NCBI RefSeq assembly: GCF_040581485.1
Contig: NC_090134.1
Location: 22,777,698 to 22,841,697 of the forward strand
Source of the DNA: Linepithema humile
Taxonomy: Eukaryota; Arthropoda; Insecta; Hymenoptera; Formicidae
Length of the DNA stretch: 64,000 nucleotides
Direction: 5' to 3'
A program made the position numbers and the translations under genes. The notes beneath the pieces were generated by a model, which was given only the letters and a program-made list of their open reading frames with translations, was not told the origin of the DNA and did no database searches. Positions 51,901 through 61,999 of the stretch are shown one piece after another (position 1 is the stretch's first letter; every line of letters begins with the position of its first letter).

Positions 51901-54900
51901 GCAGTTTTGTATCAAAAATTCAACATTATCCAACATGATGATTAATTAATAATAACTGTCATAATATCTCGCTCTTGATAGTTTGATTAATATTCAGGCG
52001 GTAACTAACAGTCATTAAAAGTCACAGTCACCTGATCACCTCCGACTTGTTTAAAGGCTTGCCTTCGAGCTGCCGCGATGTTCGCTGTATCTGGCGATCA
52101 GCTGAAACAATCGAAGGCGTCTCGTTCAGGGCTACAATTGCCGGTCGGACGTTTCTTGCGCTGGATGTCCGACGTGAGGCTCGGGCGTATGATACACGAG
52201 TACGCCGCTATATATTTGACGGCTGGAATCGAGAATCTTCTCGAGGAAATACTGCTGCAGTGTATGCCGACTGAACCGCATACAACCCTCACAGCGACGA
52301 TGTTGGAGCACGCTATAGCCAACAGCGGCGACTTATGGGGTCTGTTGCAGCCGTACGCGCATCTCAATGCCGGTCGAACGGCATCAGGTGCGTAAATCTT
52401 ATGAAGGAAAGGATAACAACGCAATCAATCGATCAATCCTGTAAATTACAAGCTGATAAATTTATTCGATTTTAATTACTTTTCTGGTGTCTAATGTTTA
52501 TTCTACTTACTTTATTCTACTTGTTAATTTAATAAGAATTTCAAATTTTGTTGAAAAAAAAAGGAATGCGTGTGATGAATGAGTTTGACTTGTATTTAAA
52601 TACATTTAATGTGAACATTTGTATGCCAAATGAATATGCCAATAAACTTTTATTTTTATTAGTCGCAAGAATATGATTTGACACTGATCAAAATATTTTT
52701 ATTACAGGCGCTCTCGCGATGCCTCGTTGGGCGAGTGTAAGTTCCTTAAACTCATCGTCGTCGTCGCGTAGCGGACGAGACGCGGCCCAGTCAGCTCTGG
52801 AACCGTCGTTGCTTACGACATGCGTGGGATCAATGTCCGAATTAATAGATTTGATTTCCAAGGTAGCGCAGGCGGGACGTTGCCCCATACCGCTTACAAC
52901 GAGAGCGTTGCATGCTCTGTTTTACTACATGAGATGTTCACAGGTACAGGATTAACCTCGTTGAAATTAACAAATGCATCAATTCCTTGAAAGTCATGAA
53001 TAATCATTGATTTTGAATGATATTAATTAATTGCATTATATTAAATCTATCTTACAAATAGGAATTTGTACCATTGTACTAATGCGGATGCATTGCGTTT
53101 AAGCTGGAGCACGGTGAACGCGGATCAGGAATACAGGAGTTGGCATACGAGCGAGCTTACGTGGTGCTGCCACCCTTAGTAGAATGGCTACGGGTAGCTG
53201 CAGCACACGCGGAGCACAGACATGGTCTCGTCATTGATCAAGACGACATCAATCAAGCTGCCCGATTACTGTTGCCTGGCGTGGACTGCCCCGTTCGACC
53301 GATAAGGTCGGTAAAAACACAAGTTTTCAGCGAATTTTGACACTGCAATTATTTTTGGGACATCTGAACGCTAACTTCAAATTTACAATTATCTCAAAGT
53401 TTCTAACATTCCAATTAGTTACAATAATATTATTAAGAATATTAACGGGGAGAAAGGGCAATAAGAACCAAACGCGTCACTGTAGCACGTTTATTTACAC
53501 GTGATCATCGTTTACATCACCGTCAGACTGAGGAATATCTGGACTAAAACTTTTTTTTTTTTTTTTTTTGATTTTGTATTTTTTTTTTATCAATGAATTG
53601 TCTTTTGCGCATTAACACCTAACCCGCGCATTTGGTTCCCCTTTTCTCCGTTAATATTTTCTATTGTTACCAAACTATTCGTTACTCCAATATTATTGAA
53701 ATTTATGATATTATATACAGCTCCGAGGAGATCGCAGTATGCTCAAAGCGCATCGACGATACCGAATACGTTCGGTTGTTAACGCTAGACATGGCCTTCA
53801 AGATGTTGATCAGCGGACGAACCGATCTCATAGTTCAAGCAATGCCGTTGCTGCCTTCGGCGAAGATTAACACGGTAAACGACGCTGGATTCACCGCTTT
53901 GATGCTGGCGTGCATCAACGGCGACGAGTCGGCCGTAACAACTCTGCTGGATGCCGGGGCGGACTTGAATATCGAGAGTCCGCCGCCCGTGACGAATTCA
54001 TCGTCGAATACACCTTCCAAGATCCCGCAAACATCCGGCGTGTCAAATGTTAGGAGTCCAATTAATCATTCGGCGATAATAACGCCGAGTAAAACGATAC
54101 CGAATGTGAACGTAGCATCCGGTAGTCCGAACAATCCCGGCGCTGTCAACCCCGGCGGAAGCATATGCTACGCGCAAGTAGCCTTCAACGCAGAGACGCA
54201 ACATTGGACCGCTTTGACCTACACAGCTCTATTGGGTCACTGCAACATCGCCAGAATATTGCTGGAGAGAGGTGCCGCGGTGGAAGGCGGTGCGAAACTC
54301 AGCGAGGACAAATGCACCGTCACGCCTCTGCAAGCAGCCACGGCGTCGGGGAATAACGAGATGGTGGCTTTACTCTTGGCGCATGGGGCGCAGCCCTTCC
54401 TATCCACTCTGATCAAGGACTCGTTCTCCTACTCTGGTTCCGCACAACGTGGTTGTTACAGGTGGGTGTTTGTTTAAGTTCCGATACTTTGCGAATTATA
54501 TTTGTAATCTCATTTAAAAGTTGACAAAATCGATAAGTTCTGACTCGTTGAAGAAAGTGTATTATAAAAAGTAATTTTTATTCAATAAATAGCGCGATCT
54601 CGGTGGCGACGGCGCATGGCCAGAGAAGCTGTCTTCATCAGCTGCTATCGCATCCACTCAACTTCTCGGCGAAGCGAGGAGAGAAAGAGATATTATCTTT
54701 GGAAGAGATATTGGCAGAAGGTAACGCCGGCAGTAATCCTCAACAGCAGACTGCCGAAGGAAGAGGAGCTCGCAGAGAAGGCAAAGAACCGGTATTTAAT
54801 AAGATACAAACAAAGGCGCTGCAAGAGGCAATGTATCATAGCGCGGAAAGCAATCATTTAGGTAAGAAGATATCATTTTTCATTATTATTAATTTAATAT

Positions 54901-56133
54901 TTCCATATTTAATTATATGTTACATATTAATTTAATTATGCTTATCGCGATTTAACAGATATTACTATGGAACTTCGTGGACTAAAAGTAGGCTGGACCC
55001 TGCACTGCTGGATGCACAGTCTCGCGACAGCCCATGAGATGCGATTGGACTCGATTATAGATCAATTGCTTCAGGATTTTCTTCAAGTCTGCCCGGACGA
55101 TTATTCCACGCAATTCGTGCAGGAGTGTCTACCGCTTTTGTTCAATATATTTAGATATAGTAAGGTAAATTGCATGATTTGTGTAAACATCATTGATCAG
55201 TTCCGAATTGTACTGTACGACGCAGAATATTTTAGTTTATTGATTGTGCATTAAAATGTGATTTAGGACATACTATCATTTTCACAGAAGGAAGGCACAA
55301 CGCTTTTGCTCGCTGATATATTCTGCACATGTTTCGGTTGGGAACCGATCAAGCCGATTAGAGATACTACACTGTCGAACGGATCGAGGATCGACCCGAA
55401 ATTTGTGAACAATCCTGAACTGAGCGATGTACAATTTAGAGTCGAAGGTCGCGTTTTCTACGGTCACAAGATCGTGTTAGTCACGTCTTCCCCAAGGTTT
55501 AGGAATATGTTAAGTTCCAAATTATGCGAAGGTAATCCTCCAATTGTGCAGATTAACGACATAAGGTATCACATATTTCAGGTACGCAAGCATTATTATT
55601 ATTATAATATATACATTATATATTTCTCATGCCGACAAGCCGAGTTGATGGTAAAAGTGTTTCAATTTCAGATGGTTATGGAATTTCTTTACCACGGCGG
55701 TTGCGCCACTTTAGAAGTTAATCAAAGCGATGTCCTGGAATTAATGGCAGCAGCCAATTTCTTTCAACTCGATGGCTTGCTCAGATATTGCGAGGCGCAG
55801 TGTTCTACAATGGTGGATCTTGACAATATCGTTTCTATGTATATTCACGCTAAGGTATATTTTTATAACAATATATTCTCGTAGAAGCTATAATCGTGCA
55901 CTTGGATTTATCCCTTAATATTGCAGGTGTATAATGCGGCGCAGCTCTTGGAGTACTGTCAAGGATTTCTGCTGCAAAATATGGTAGCACTCCTGACATA
56001 CGATGATTCAGTTAAGCGTTTGTTATTTGCGAAAAAGTTACCGAATCACGACGTCCTCGCGGGCTTGTTACTCACATTGCAATCGCGGATAAAAGCCAGA
56101 CGATCTCAGCAACAAAACAAGATAAAAGCTTAG
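30469..56133 (+). CDS. BTBD11: BTBD11/ABTB2-family protein: histone fold, ankyrin repeats and BTB domain; multi-exon gene
   Basis: This is a large cytoplasmic or nuclear scaffold of the ABTB2/BTBD11 family, whose BTB domain suggests a CUL3 ubiquitin-ligase adaptor role (family knowledge, not shown here). In-phase exons are 30469-30503 (tentative), 36791-37111, 50450-50654, 50846-51091, 51395-51874, 52057-52387, 52708-52943, 53104-53306, 53721-54461, 54593-54861, 54959-55164, 55267-55581, 55672-55854 and 55927-56133. Joined, they give 1325 aa. Starting instead at the ATG at 36822 gives 1303 aa, and using the alternative first exon 46070-46845 gives 1465 aa. The order is a disordered N-terminus, histone-fold region (about 290-540), helical linker, ankyrin repeats (about 690-1060), and BTB (about 1143-1250). 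All introns are GT-AG. The body from 51395 onwards is confident. The N-terminal exons rest on phase and splice signals only. Confidence 0.88.
32667..32684. repeat. GA dinucleotide microsatellite
   Basis: Short GA repeat inside a longer purine-rich stretch (about 32390-32700) with multiple GAGAG motifs. Confidence 0.85.
35227..35247. repeat. GC-rich 9-bp perfect hairpin
   Basis: GGGGGCTAC at 35227-35235 and GTAGCCCCC at 35239-35247 are separated by GGG and flanked by AA and CTT that nearly extend the stem. In bacteria this would suggest a terminator. In this insect context its role is unknown. Confidence 0.7.
36791..37111 (+). CDS. Poly-glycine exon of the BTBD11-like gene
   Basis: The exon follows acceptor AATTTACAG and ends at the consensus donor GTAAGT (37112). 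It starts and ends in the same phase and is 321 bp long, an exact multiple of three, so including or skipping it keeps the frame. It encodes a short Ser/Arg segment and an in-frame ATG at 36822 with MNVERPAMDS. A run of 22 glycines follows (GGC/GGT codons 36864-36929), then a Gly/Pro/Gln-rich stretch ending LSICISDSGHEILRPKPR. The poly-Gly is low-complexity and probably disordered. The ATG at 36822 could be the true start if the exon at 30469 is not used. Confidence 0.75.
41949..42191. mobile_element. TA-flanked MITE with about 50-bp terminal inverted repeats
   Basis: The left end reads CAGAGTGTCCCAGAC and the reverse complement of the right end CACGTAGTGTCTCAGAC. Both continue inward through AACCGTAT, CGTTAATAGCAGATT and CTGAGGTT, giving imperfect inverted repeats of about 50 bp. 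A TA dinucleotide lies immediately outside each end (41947-41948 and 42192-42193), as expected for Tc1/mariner-type insertion. The 243-bp element has no open frame, so it is non-autonomous. The exact ends are tentative because of two small indels. Confidence 0.75.
42345..42730. repeat. Long imperfect inverted repeat, hairpin-forming
   Basis: The left arm (about 42345-42503) and right arm (about 42592-42730) are reverse complements over roughly 140 bp. Shared blocks include TTTTTTATGCAAATATCTG, TTTATATCTAATAA and ACGTGCAATATTTTGC. The left arm carries an extra segment of about 20 bp near 42450-42475. The arms are separated by an 88-bp spacer. It begins about 150 bp after the MITE and lies within an intron on the plus strand. 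It may be a foldback transposon or a MITE dimer. If transcribed it would form a long hairpin RNA. Confidence 0.8.
44640..46069 (+). promoter_or_regulatory. CpG-rich candidate promoter and 5'UTR of the alternative first exon
   Basis: GC- and CpG-rich sequence starts about 1.4 kb before the ATG at 46070. A TCAGTT at 44703-44708 fits the arthropod initiator consensus, and no TATA box is seen 30 bp upstream. Many ATGs lie between it and 46070, so either a closer start site or an upstream splice is likely. Function is inferred from position and composition. Confidence 0.35.
46051..46068 (+). other. Five-codon upstream open reading frame before the alternative start
   Basis: ATG ACC GGT CGC GAA TGA ends one base before the ATG at 46070. 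Such a minimal uORF abutting the main start is compatible with leaky scanning or very short-range reinitiation. It would apply only to transcripts that begin upstream of 46051. Confidence 0.55.
46070..46845 (+). CDS. Alternative first coding exon of the BTBD11-like gene
   Basis: An open frame of 776 coding bases begins at ATG 46070 (a second in-frame ATG is at 46145) and ends at donor GTAAAT (46846). It leaves two bases, exactly the phase needed for the exon at 50450. The product starts with a cysteine cluster (C, C, C, C and C within about the first 25 residues), then a Lys/Arg/Ser/Asp/Glu-rich disordered stretch with a short poly-Pro patch. It ends in an ordered-looking tail with EDYWSLPGDTSGFKADWSF and QQWRLRG just before the splice. 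The codon pattern and the aromatic-rich end make it look like real protein. I do not recognise a family. It would replace the poly-Gly N-terminus, giving 1465 aa. Confidence 0.65.
50450..51091 (+). CDS. BTBD11-like exons 3-4: disordered N-terminal region
   Basis: The exons are 50450-50654 and 50846-51091, joined in phase 0 (donor CAG-GTATGT, acceptor TTGCAG-AGG). They encode a Ser/His/Pro/Gln-rich segment (YCPPYSKDF, QHPRHSQHHHLSLHEL, GHASMSDTGGH, AHSPQQLNAVPEDD). It is low in hydrophobics and probably disordered. The 3' donor AAG-GTTTTTCG is weak. Continuous open frames that run across the 191-bp intron between them are in a different frame upstream and should not be read as protein. Confidence 0.8.
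51395..52387 (+). CDS. BTBD11-like exons 5-6: histone-fold region
   Basis: The exons are 51395-51874 and 52057-52387, phase 0 between them and phase 1 at the end. They begin VPWSGSGLEDIKLAIQQL, then ADEFVWVDSHNRLVELQQLP and PRLSYLLQRALVRIGRETQR. In the second exon come GLQLPVGRFLRWMSD, RMIHEYAAIYLTAGIENLLE and LWGLLQPYAHLNAGR. This helix pattern matches the H2A-like histone-fold segment shared by ABTB2 and BTBD11, including the AAIYLTA helix. The acceptor is a doubled TTGCAGTTGCAG, so the start may be 51395 or 51401 with or without Leu-Gln. Family assignment is firm. Confidence 0.93.
52708..53306 (+). CDS. BTBD11-like exons 7-8: helical linker
   Basis: The exons are 52708-52943 and 53104-53306. 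The first encodes a Ser-rich patch, then SMSELIDLISKVAQAGRCPI and ALHALFYYMRCSQ. The second encodes ELAYERAYVVLPPLVEWLRV and INQAARLLLPGVDC, matching the conserved linker of the family. A TACTAAT branch-point match lies at about 53077, upstream of acceptor TTTAAG. The last donor is unusual: only AAG-GTCGGT at 53307 keeps the frame with the next exon, while a better GTAAAA 4 bp further on would break it. Confidence 0.88.
53551..53569. repeat. T homopolymer run in intron
   Basis: Nineteen consecutive T, followed by further T-rich sequence, in the intron 53307-53720 upstream of the ankyrin exons. It is a likely site of length polymorphism and sequencing error. Confidence 0.9.
53721..55164 (+). 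CDS. BTBD11-like exons 9-11: ankyrin repeats
   Basis: The exons are 53721-54461, 54593-54861 and 54959-55164. The first starts near SSEEIAVCSKRID and RTDLIVQAMPLLP. It carries ankyrin units such as DAGFTALMLACINGD with LLDAGADLN, HWTALTYTALLGH with LLERGAAVEG, and TPLQAATASGN with LLLAHGA. An insert rich in Ser, Asn and Pro separates unit one from unit two. The second exon begins a further unit (ATAHGQRSCLHQLL), then LSLEEILAEG and TKALQEAMYHSAE, hallmarks of this family. The third gives ITMELRGLKVGWTLHCW and a helical run to LFNIFRYSK. All junction phases agree. Confidence 0.93.
55267..56133 (+). CDS. BTBD11-like exons 12-14: BTB domain and C-terminus
   Basis: The exons are 55267-55581, 55672-55854 and 55927-56133 (stop TAG). 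The BTB core is ELSDVQFRVEGRVFYGHKIV, then SSPRFRNML, INDIRYHIFQ, MVMEFLYHGG, VLELMAAANFFQLDGLLRYC and a BACK-like helical tail (YNAAQLLEYCQGFLLQNM). It ends in a basic segment, ARRSQQQNKIKA. The conserved D of LSDV and the HK of GHKIV are present. The intron between the first two exons is exactly 90 bp and has no in-frame stop, so retention would insert 30 residues inside the BTB fold. Confidence 0.94.
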
Positions 56134-56623
56134 ATGTATGTATTGTGCAATTTTTTACAATCGGACATAGACACAAAATAACTTTGCGACTTGATAATGT
56201 GAACTTCAAGTTCCTAGAGGTACGTAAAAAAGAAACTTTAAACGATTTCTATTTTAGAGGATATTGAGGTGTATAATTTTAAGAAACTATGACTATATTA
56301 CTGAGACAAAATCTCGAATATTATATTTTTAAAAAAATGGGTCGAATTTTATTGCAACGCGACGATTTGGGATAACGGTTTTTTAAATTGCTAAAAAAAC
56401 AAATTTACATTTGTACATTGTATATTAAAATGCAAACATTATAGAGCACATATATGTGCTATCTTTATAGGAATAGCGCTAGATTTAGGAGAGCCTTTTA
56501 TATATAAAGTATTCCTGTAAATAGAAGTATGCTGTTGGTCTATAAAACTTAAACATTTTTATACAAATATATCAATTTCTCACGTTTGTCATAGAATGGA
56601 ACAAGTTTTGTCTTCCATTATTA

Positions 56624-56629
56624 AATAAA
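56624..56629 (+). terminator. Candidate poly(A) signal of the BTBD11-like gene
   Basis: AATAAA lies 491 bp after the stop codon. Another plus-strand AATAAA occurs at about 56884. Which one is used cannot be decided from the sequence. Confidence 0.4.
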
Positions 56630-58396
56630 CTTTAATCTTAAACTGAAAACAGGAGGCCTAATAATATGTATATATTTTATTACAGAAAAGTAAGTTTTTT
56701 ATATTCATAGTATAAATATTGTCTTTTTTGGTAGTATTTTTTAATAGCGATTTTAAAATTCGATGAAAGTGAGTATCCCAGATTTTGTACACTTTTTCAG
56801 TTTACAAGTTACATCTCCTCTTTTATGCTACAATATCGAGGGTTGCACACTTTTTTATGTAATATTCCTTGAGCGTTTGCTCAAATAAAAATACTTTACA
56901 AATAAATAACGAATATTGATTTGCTTATTATTAATAAAATTAACATGAAAAGTGCTGGCGCGCCAAAAATCGTGCTAGAAAAATATAAGTAAGATAATTA
57001 ACACATATTTTTTGAAGCATTTGTTTTATTAATCCTGTTTTTTTCGCAAACAATAGATGTATAAGATTGATTGATTATCATGCCATACAAAAGTTATCCA
57101 AGAACATAGTTAAATATGAAATAACGGAAGAATGAATAGTTGACAGAAAACTATGGACTTTTATTATCTAAATCAAAAGGGGGGAAGGAGGAGGAAACAC
57201 ATAAATTTGACTGTACCTTTATATTTTTCAATGCAATTCGATGTCATAATCATATATACAGGGTATAAAAAAATGTATTTGTATAGAACAAAACATAATT
57301 TAATGCCTAATATTAATTTAGCACATACAAATCAACAACGACATAATAAAGCTATTATACTTGACATTAAGCGCAAGTATCAATATCATAGCACTATTTA
57401 TTTAAATGATGTTAATGATTAGTTGTATATACAATATTCAGATTATAATCTTGATAATTATATGTTGGATTTTTAGGATCCGGAATGCCTAATAATCATA
57501 TCAGAATCGAGTAATCATAGGAAAGTGGTTGTCTCAATCTAAATTCTTTCCTTCGCATCTCAACATATAATATATAGGCGATATCTTTTTAATAATACGA
57601 TTGTAAAAAACATTGATTCAGCGACTAATTAGGCGCAATAATATGCAAATCTTGAAGAATACTCAAGATTAATACTTTGTATGATACAACATTTTACATG
57701 AATTATTTTCTCCACATCTCAATGTTCAATACGATGATGTGTTAAAATGTCTCTGTTGTTTAAAAAAATCAATTCTTACTTATGCAATCTGTAATACAAA
57801 CAGTCATTACTTGCAAGAATTTGGTCACAGCACTTGAACTGCTAAGACATTTCTCAATAAAATTGGGACAATATTCGTTCAATGGAACATATAGTACTAA
57901 AAATATGTACTTAACGCAAAAAAATATACGAATGAAATGAAATTGCTATTCAGAAAATACACAATTTAAATTTATAGTAATGATCCATTCTTTTTATCCA
58001 TTTTATGAGATTTCCACATCAATTTGTCATTAATTATATGCCATTTCTCAACACTTTTATGTATTTGATTTAATGATATTCTGTGCGTAGAAAATTATTA
58101 ATAAATTATAATTAGTACTCTAAATTACGTGCAAATACTTTGCTAAAATTATTTTCGTATGTAGGTACAGCGAATAGGTTACATTTTATTTGCGCACTTA
58201 TATGCGCGAAATATACGTATTCTCTGCCTATTTGTAAATCTGTTTACAACTTTTTTGTAGAATGCAACTCTTTTATTCAACTAAATAAATTTAGTTAAAT
58301 ACATTTAGAGTTGTGCGTGTGTGTGTGTGTTAAAGAAACGTATTTTAGCCAATTGTAGATTGTTGATAGGTAGTATCGAACATACAATTTGAAGCC

Positions 58397-58438
58397 ATTT
58401 ATAGAAATTAATATCAAACGATATTAATTTCTATAAAT
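58397..58438. repeat. Perfect 19-bp inverted repeat with 4-base loop
   Basis: The left arm at 58397-58415 and the right arm GATATTAATTTCTATAAAT at 58420-58438 are exact reverse complements, separated by AAAC. It is entirely AT-rich. It lies in the convergent 3' flank between two genes, so it could appear in either 3'UTR if read-through occurs. Confidence 0.85.
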
Positions 58439-58710
58439 TTCGTTACTGCCATTAATATCTGTGCCACTATTATGCAATTTTTAAAATATTTAAAGCATGC
58501 AATGTAAAATCAATTTTTCCATGCATGATATTAATATTTATAATAAATTGAATAGAATTTTTTATTTTTGGAATTCTGTGATTAATCGAACTCAAATAAA
58601 GACAAAATTGATTAATATTAATAAAAAGTTATGTAAAATTGTTGTCATATAAAACAGATATAATTTTATAAAGGCATTGTATTAGCTTTTGTAGATGCTC
58701 CAATATTTTA

Positions 58711-58716
58711 TTTATT
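58711..58716 (-). terminator. Candidate syntaxin poly(A) signal
   Basis: AATAAA on the minus strand about 320 bp beyond the syntaxin stop, overlapped by a second AATAAA at 58707-58712. Confidence 0.35.
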
Positions 58717-59034
58717 GAGAATAATTCAGCTAGAATTGAAAAAAGAAACGAAATAAAAAAATATATATATAAATTCATATTCTACATGTGAAATTATTAA
58801 ATACTGTGATTTATAAAATTTCAAAATGATTAATAATTCCGGATGTAGAAGATAGCAGTTCATTCGTAAGCAGTTATAAAAAGAATAAGTCTCTATGCTC
58901 TCCTTACACATTACATTTCCAATGTACAGAAATTGCAAAATAAGATGATCTTTGAAGAAGTTATTTTTAAAGATATGCGACAGATTGAGACAACCCTTTT
59001 CGTTTATCAGTTTGGCCCGTAAAGGCTAAGGACG

Positions 59035-60637
59035 CTAACTTAATTTAATGACTAGAGTAACAGTTAATACAATGGCAATTATAATCACGATTAACAACAA
59101 CAGGTAAACTTTTCGACGAAATTTACTTTGGTAATTACTTCCCTTCACCAATTCCTGTGCTCCCAGCTCGACATTGCCGTGTATATTCTCTATATGGTTG
59201 TCGATTGTATCTACAAAAAATCATTAACTTTTAACTCAAGCAAGTATATTTTAGAACAAAGTAAATACAAATCAGATTTTTGTAAAGTGTGTCTCTACAA
59301 TTTTTTTCATAACTTTATATTGTTTAAAAAAGTGTGCAACTATTATTTATACTATTATTAGTACCAAAAGAAAGAAATACTTACCAATAGTATCACCTTG
59401 CTGATGCACCAGTGCCGCGAGTTCACGCATGATTTGATTCACATCCAAAATGTCTCCCTCAATTCGTTTTATCCTATCTTCTCTCTCCAGTAGTAGTCCT
59501 TGTTGAAATTCGAGTGTCCTGTGTGCACGCAACGATAATTCATTACACATTGTATTTAGACTGTTATTTATCATTTTGCATCAAGATGCATTGAAATTGA
59601 CTTACCGTATATTTAAGTGCATTTTATAGCTTCTCTACATTAATAATACATGTCGTAATTAATTAATCTTTTTCACTGAAATTTTAAATTCAGTCGATTT
59701 TGAGATAGGCATGCTATAAAATCCACAATCTCTATTACTCGGCAAATCTTACATATTTTTATAGTTGATGCAATCACGATAGTTTCTCTGCTTACAGTAT
59801 AGCCGAATAAAACCAATGGAAACCATCGCTATTGCCCCAACTAAGTATTATAGGTAAGATTTTCTGCAATATTTACAAGTGTACAAACATATTATTTTGT
59901 ACAAAGTACGAAAAATCTGCTTCCCAAACCTTTGTGTAGCCCTATGTTCTTGTTCCTGTGCCTGAAGCAGGCGCTGTGTCTCTTCTGCATCCTCTCCATC
60001 CATAGAATTTTCTATATTAGTCATAGCTAAAATATGTCTCTTCATCTTCTCCGCAATCGACTAGAAAAAAATATCTTGCTGTTAACGTGAAGCAGAGAAC
60101 AAAAGTTTTATAAAGACTATGAATTAAGATTTAAAAAGTTTTCACACAATTATATCTACTGCACTTGAATACCTTTTGCATATCGGAATATCTTTGTAAT
60201 GCATCTTTAAAATCTGTCGTGAGTTTTTCAATTTGTAACTTCTGCTGCTTATCTCCACGCCTCATCAATACTGTCAGTCTAGCTATATCTTTGCTTGTCT
60301 GTGTAACCACCTGATTGGTACTCAATTGTGTTACATGTCTGGAAAGTATGAGTATGATTCAATCAGAAATATGAAAATATTAAAAATGTAAAAATAAAAG
60401 TCAGAAATTTCATCAATCATTAGGTGACACTTACACTTTGTCTCTTAAACCTTGATTATCCTTGCTGGTTCCAATGTTTTTAAAAGCCCTTTCCAAAGTT
60501 TTCCAGCTTGTGTTAATTGTATATATGTTAGTAGTAATATTTTCACTGAGGCTGTAAAGTTCAGTAGGACTAAATCCTATTTCAGGTACATCCACCCGTT
60601 GATCCGTAGATCCATAATTCTGAGGACGCTGAGCCAT
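59035..60637 (-). CDS. Syx7: Syntaxin-7/12-type Qa-SNARE (endosomal), five coding exons
   Basis: This tail-anchored t-SNARE drives fusion of early and late endosomes; the fly counterpart is Syx7/avalanche. The coding exons on the minus strand are 60637-60435, 60338-60173, 60060-59930, 59518-59385 and 59210-59035. They join in phase with GT-AG introns to give 269 aa, normal for the family. It starts MAQRPQNYGS. An N-terminal Habc three-helix bundle spans about 20-150 (including TSKDIARLTVLMRRGDKQQK). The SNARE motif runs from about 170 to 235, with the zero-layer glutamine at about residue 207 in ALVHQQGDTID. A hydrophobic transmembrane anchor lies at about 246-266 (YLLLLIVIIIAIVLTVTLVI), followed by a three-residue KLS tail. 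TTATTAG sits one base before the ATG, so a non-coding exon probably lies upstream. It converges with the BTBD11-like gene. Confidence 0.95.
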
Positions 60638-61427
60638 TCTAATAAAAAAATTCAGCTTAATTTTAGTACAAAAATTTGAAGATATATAAAAATGTGATAC
60701 AAAAGTTGATGATACAGATGATGGTTATATCTCTGTGCAGTAAATTTATAATACACAAGATATTTTTAAACTTTGCTATTGTCAAAGCATAGCAGTATAA
60801 ATAAAATAAAAATATTTTTGCCATCAATATTAAAATGTTGCTACTTAGCAGTATAGAAATATAAAAAATAATCATATAATTATATAATATTGTAAATCAT
60901 CACTTGAATCACTACGAATATTCAATACTCTCTATAATTTATGTACAATTTATATCAAATAAATGCACAAAGTGCTCTACTGATGATATTTATAATTATA
61001 TTTCTGTTTCTTAAAAATATCCTAAAATTTCAATTCTCTTATTTACATATTACACAAATATTTGTATTCCAAAGAACTAATATTGTATGAATTTAATAAT
61101 TCAATTTTTACATCACAAGAGAGCTCCTGCCACAGAGCTTGTTTTAAAAATAATTTTTGAAAACATTGAAAGTTATTTTCACAAAATTATGAGGTTTCTC
61201 ATACAACAAGAGAGACATTTGAACGCTCGTAGAAGTGGTTTGAGCATTATGATTATTGAGCCAAATTTACGAAGTAATCTTTGTGCAATGACACACACGA
61301 GTGATTTAACAGTAATCGAGCTAATTCTGCATGACAAATATACTTATTAAAGGAGTTAAATCAACGAACACGGACAAAGTGTCGAGTCGCGTGCAAATGA
61401 TACTTCGGGGAACATGCGTCACTAACC
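60638..61427 (-). other. Probable 5'UTR intron of the syntaxin gene
   Basis: AT-rich sequence between the acceptor just before the syntaxin ATG and a donor-like CAG-GTTAGT (minus) at 61426-61421. A plus-strand open frame at 61087-61350 has no recognisable similarity. No other feature is seen. Confidence 0.4.
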
Positions 61428-61720
61428 TGAGTCCGTTTATCACAAGTGTCCTTAAATATATAAATATAAATCGCCCCGTAGAATCACATTTAAAAGCGCA
61501 CGAAAATATTCTCCTGCAGCAAATTCCTCGGAAACTGACAGTTGCCTAAACGGTCTAAAGTGACGGCTCTGTGACAACAGACCCTTTGTATTCTCGTCCG
61601 TGTACGTAGAAGAAAAGCTAACGCACCGACGTGCCGCTTTTTTCCACGTTTTAATCGTACACGCTCGGAACGCGTGCGCTTGTTCAGACCGAATTTGCAA
61701 GAAACGGCACAATCGTTTTT
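61428..61720 (-). promoter_or_regulatory. Putative promoter and non-coding first exon of the syntaxin gene
   Basis: Composition becomes CpG-rich here. On the minus strand a plausible exon end (ACTCAG, then donor GTTAGT) falls at 61427. The transcription start is not identifiable. The assignment rests on position upstream of the acceptor at the syntaxin ATG. Confidence 0.35.
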
Positions 61721-61999
61721 ATCGAAGTGAATTTTTCAATTTTACTCGTAACCTTCGTTTTTCCATATTTTATTTGCACGACGAGATTGATCTTATTCGA
61801 TTTCTGCCTATAGACATTACACGCACCACCAAAGTCAAGTTGAGGTTTGCTTCTTGCAATTTCCTATTGTAAGCTCGTACTTGTCGAGTCGTGAGCAAAA
61901 GCTAGGAATTTGATTAAAGCTTTTTGGGAAAAATCATTCATACGAACGTAAACACTTGTTCATTATATTTTACTGGAGTAAATGTCTGAATATATTTTG

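Larger units (their letters stand above)
56134..58706. other. 3' flank between the convergent BTBD11-like and syntaxin genes
   Basis: AT-rich, with no coding exon. The left part should be 3'UTR of the BTBD11-like gene and the right edge 3'UTR of the syntaxin gene. It contains several AATAAA hexamers on the plus strand, a short GT microsatellite at about 58313-58331 and the perfect hairpin at 58397. The open frame at 57153-57422 is AT-driven and unrecognised. Confidence 0.6.
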
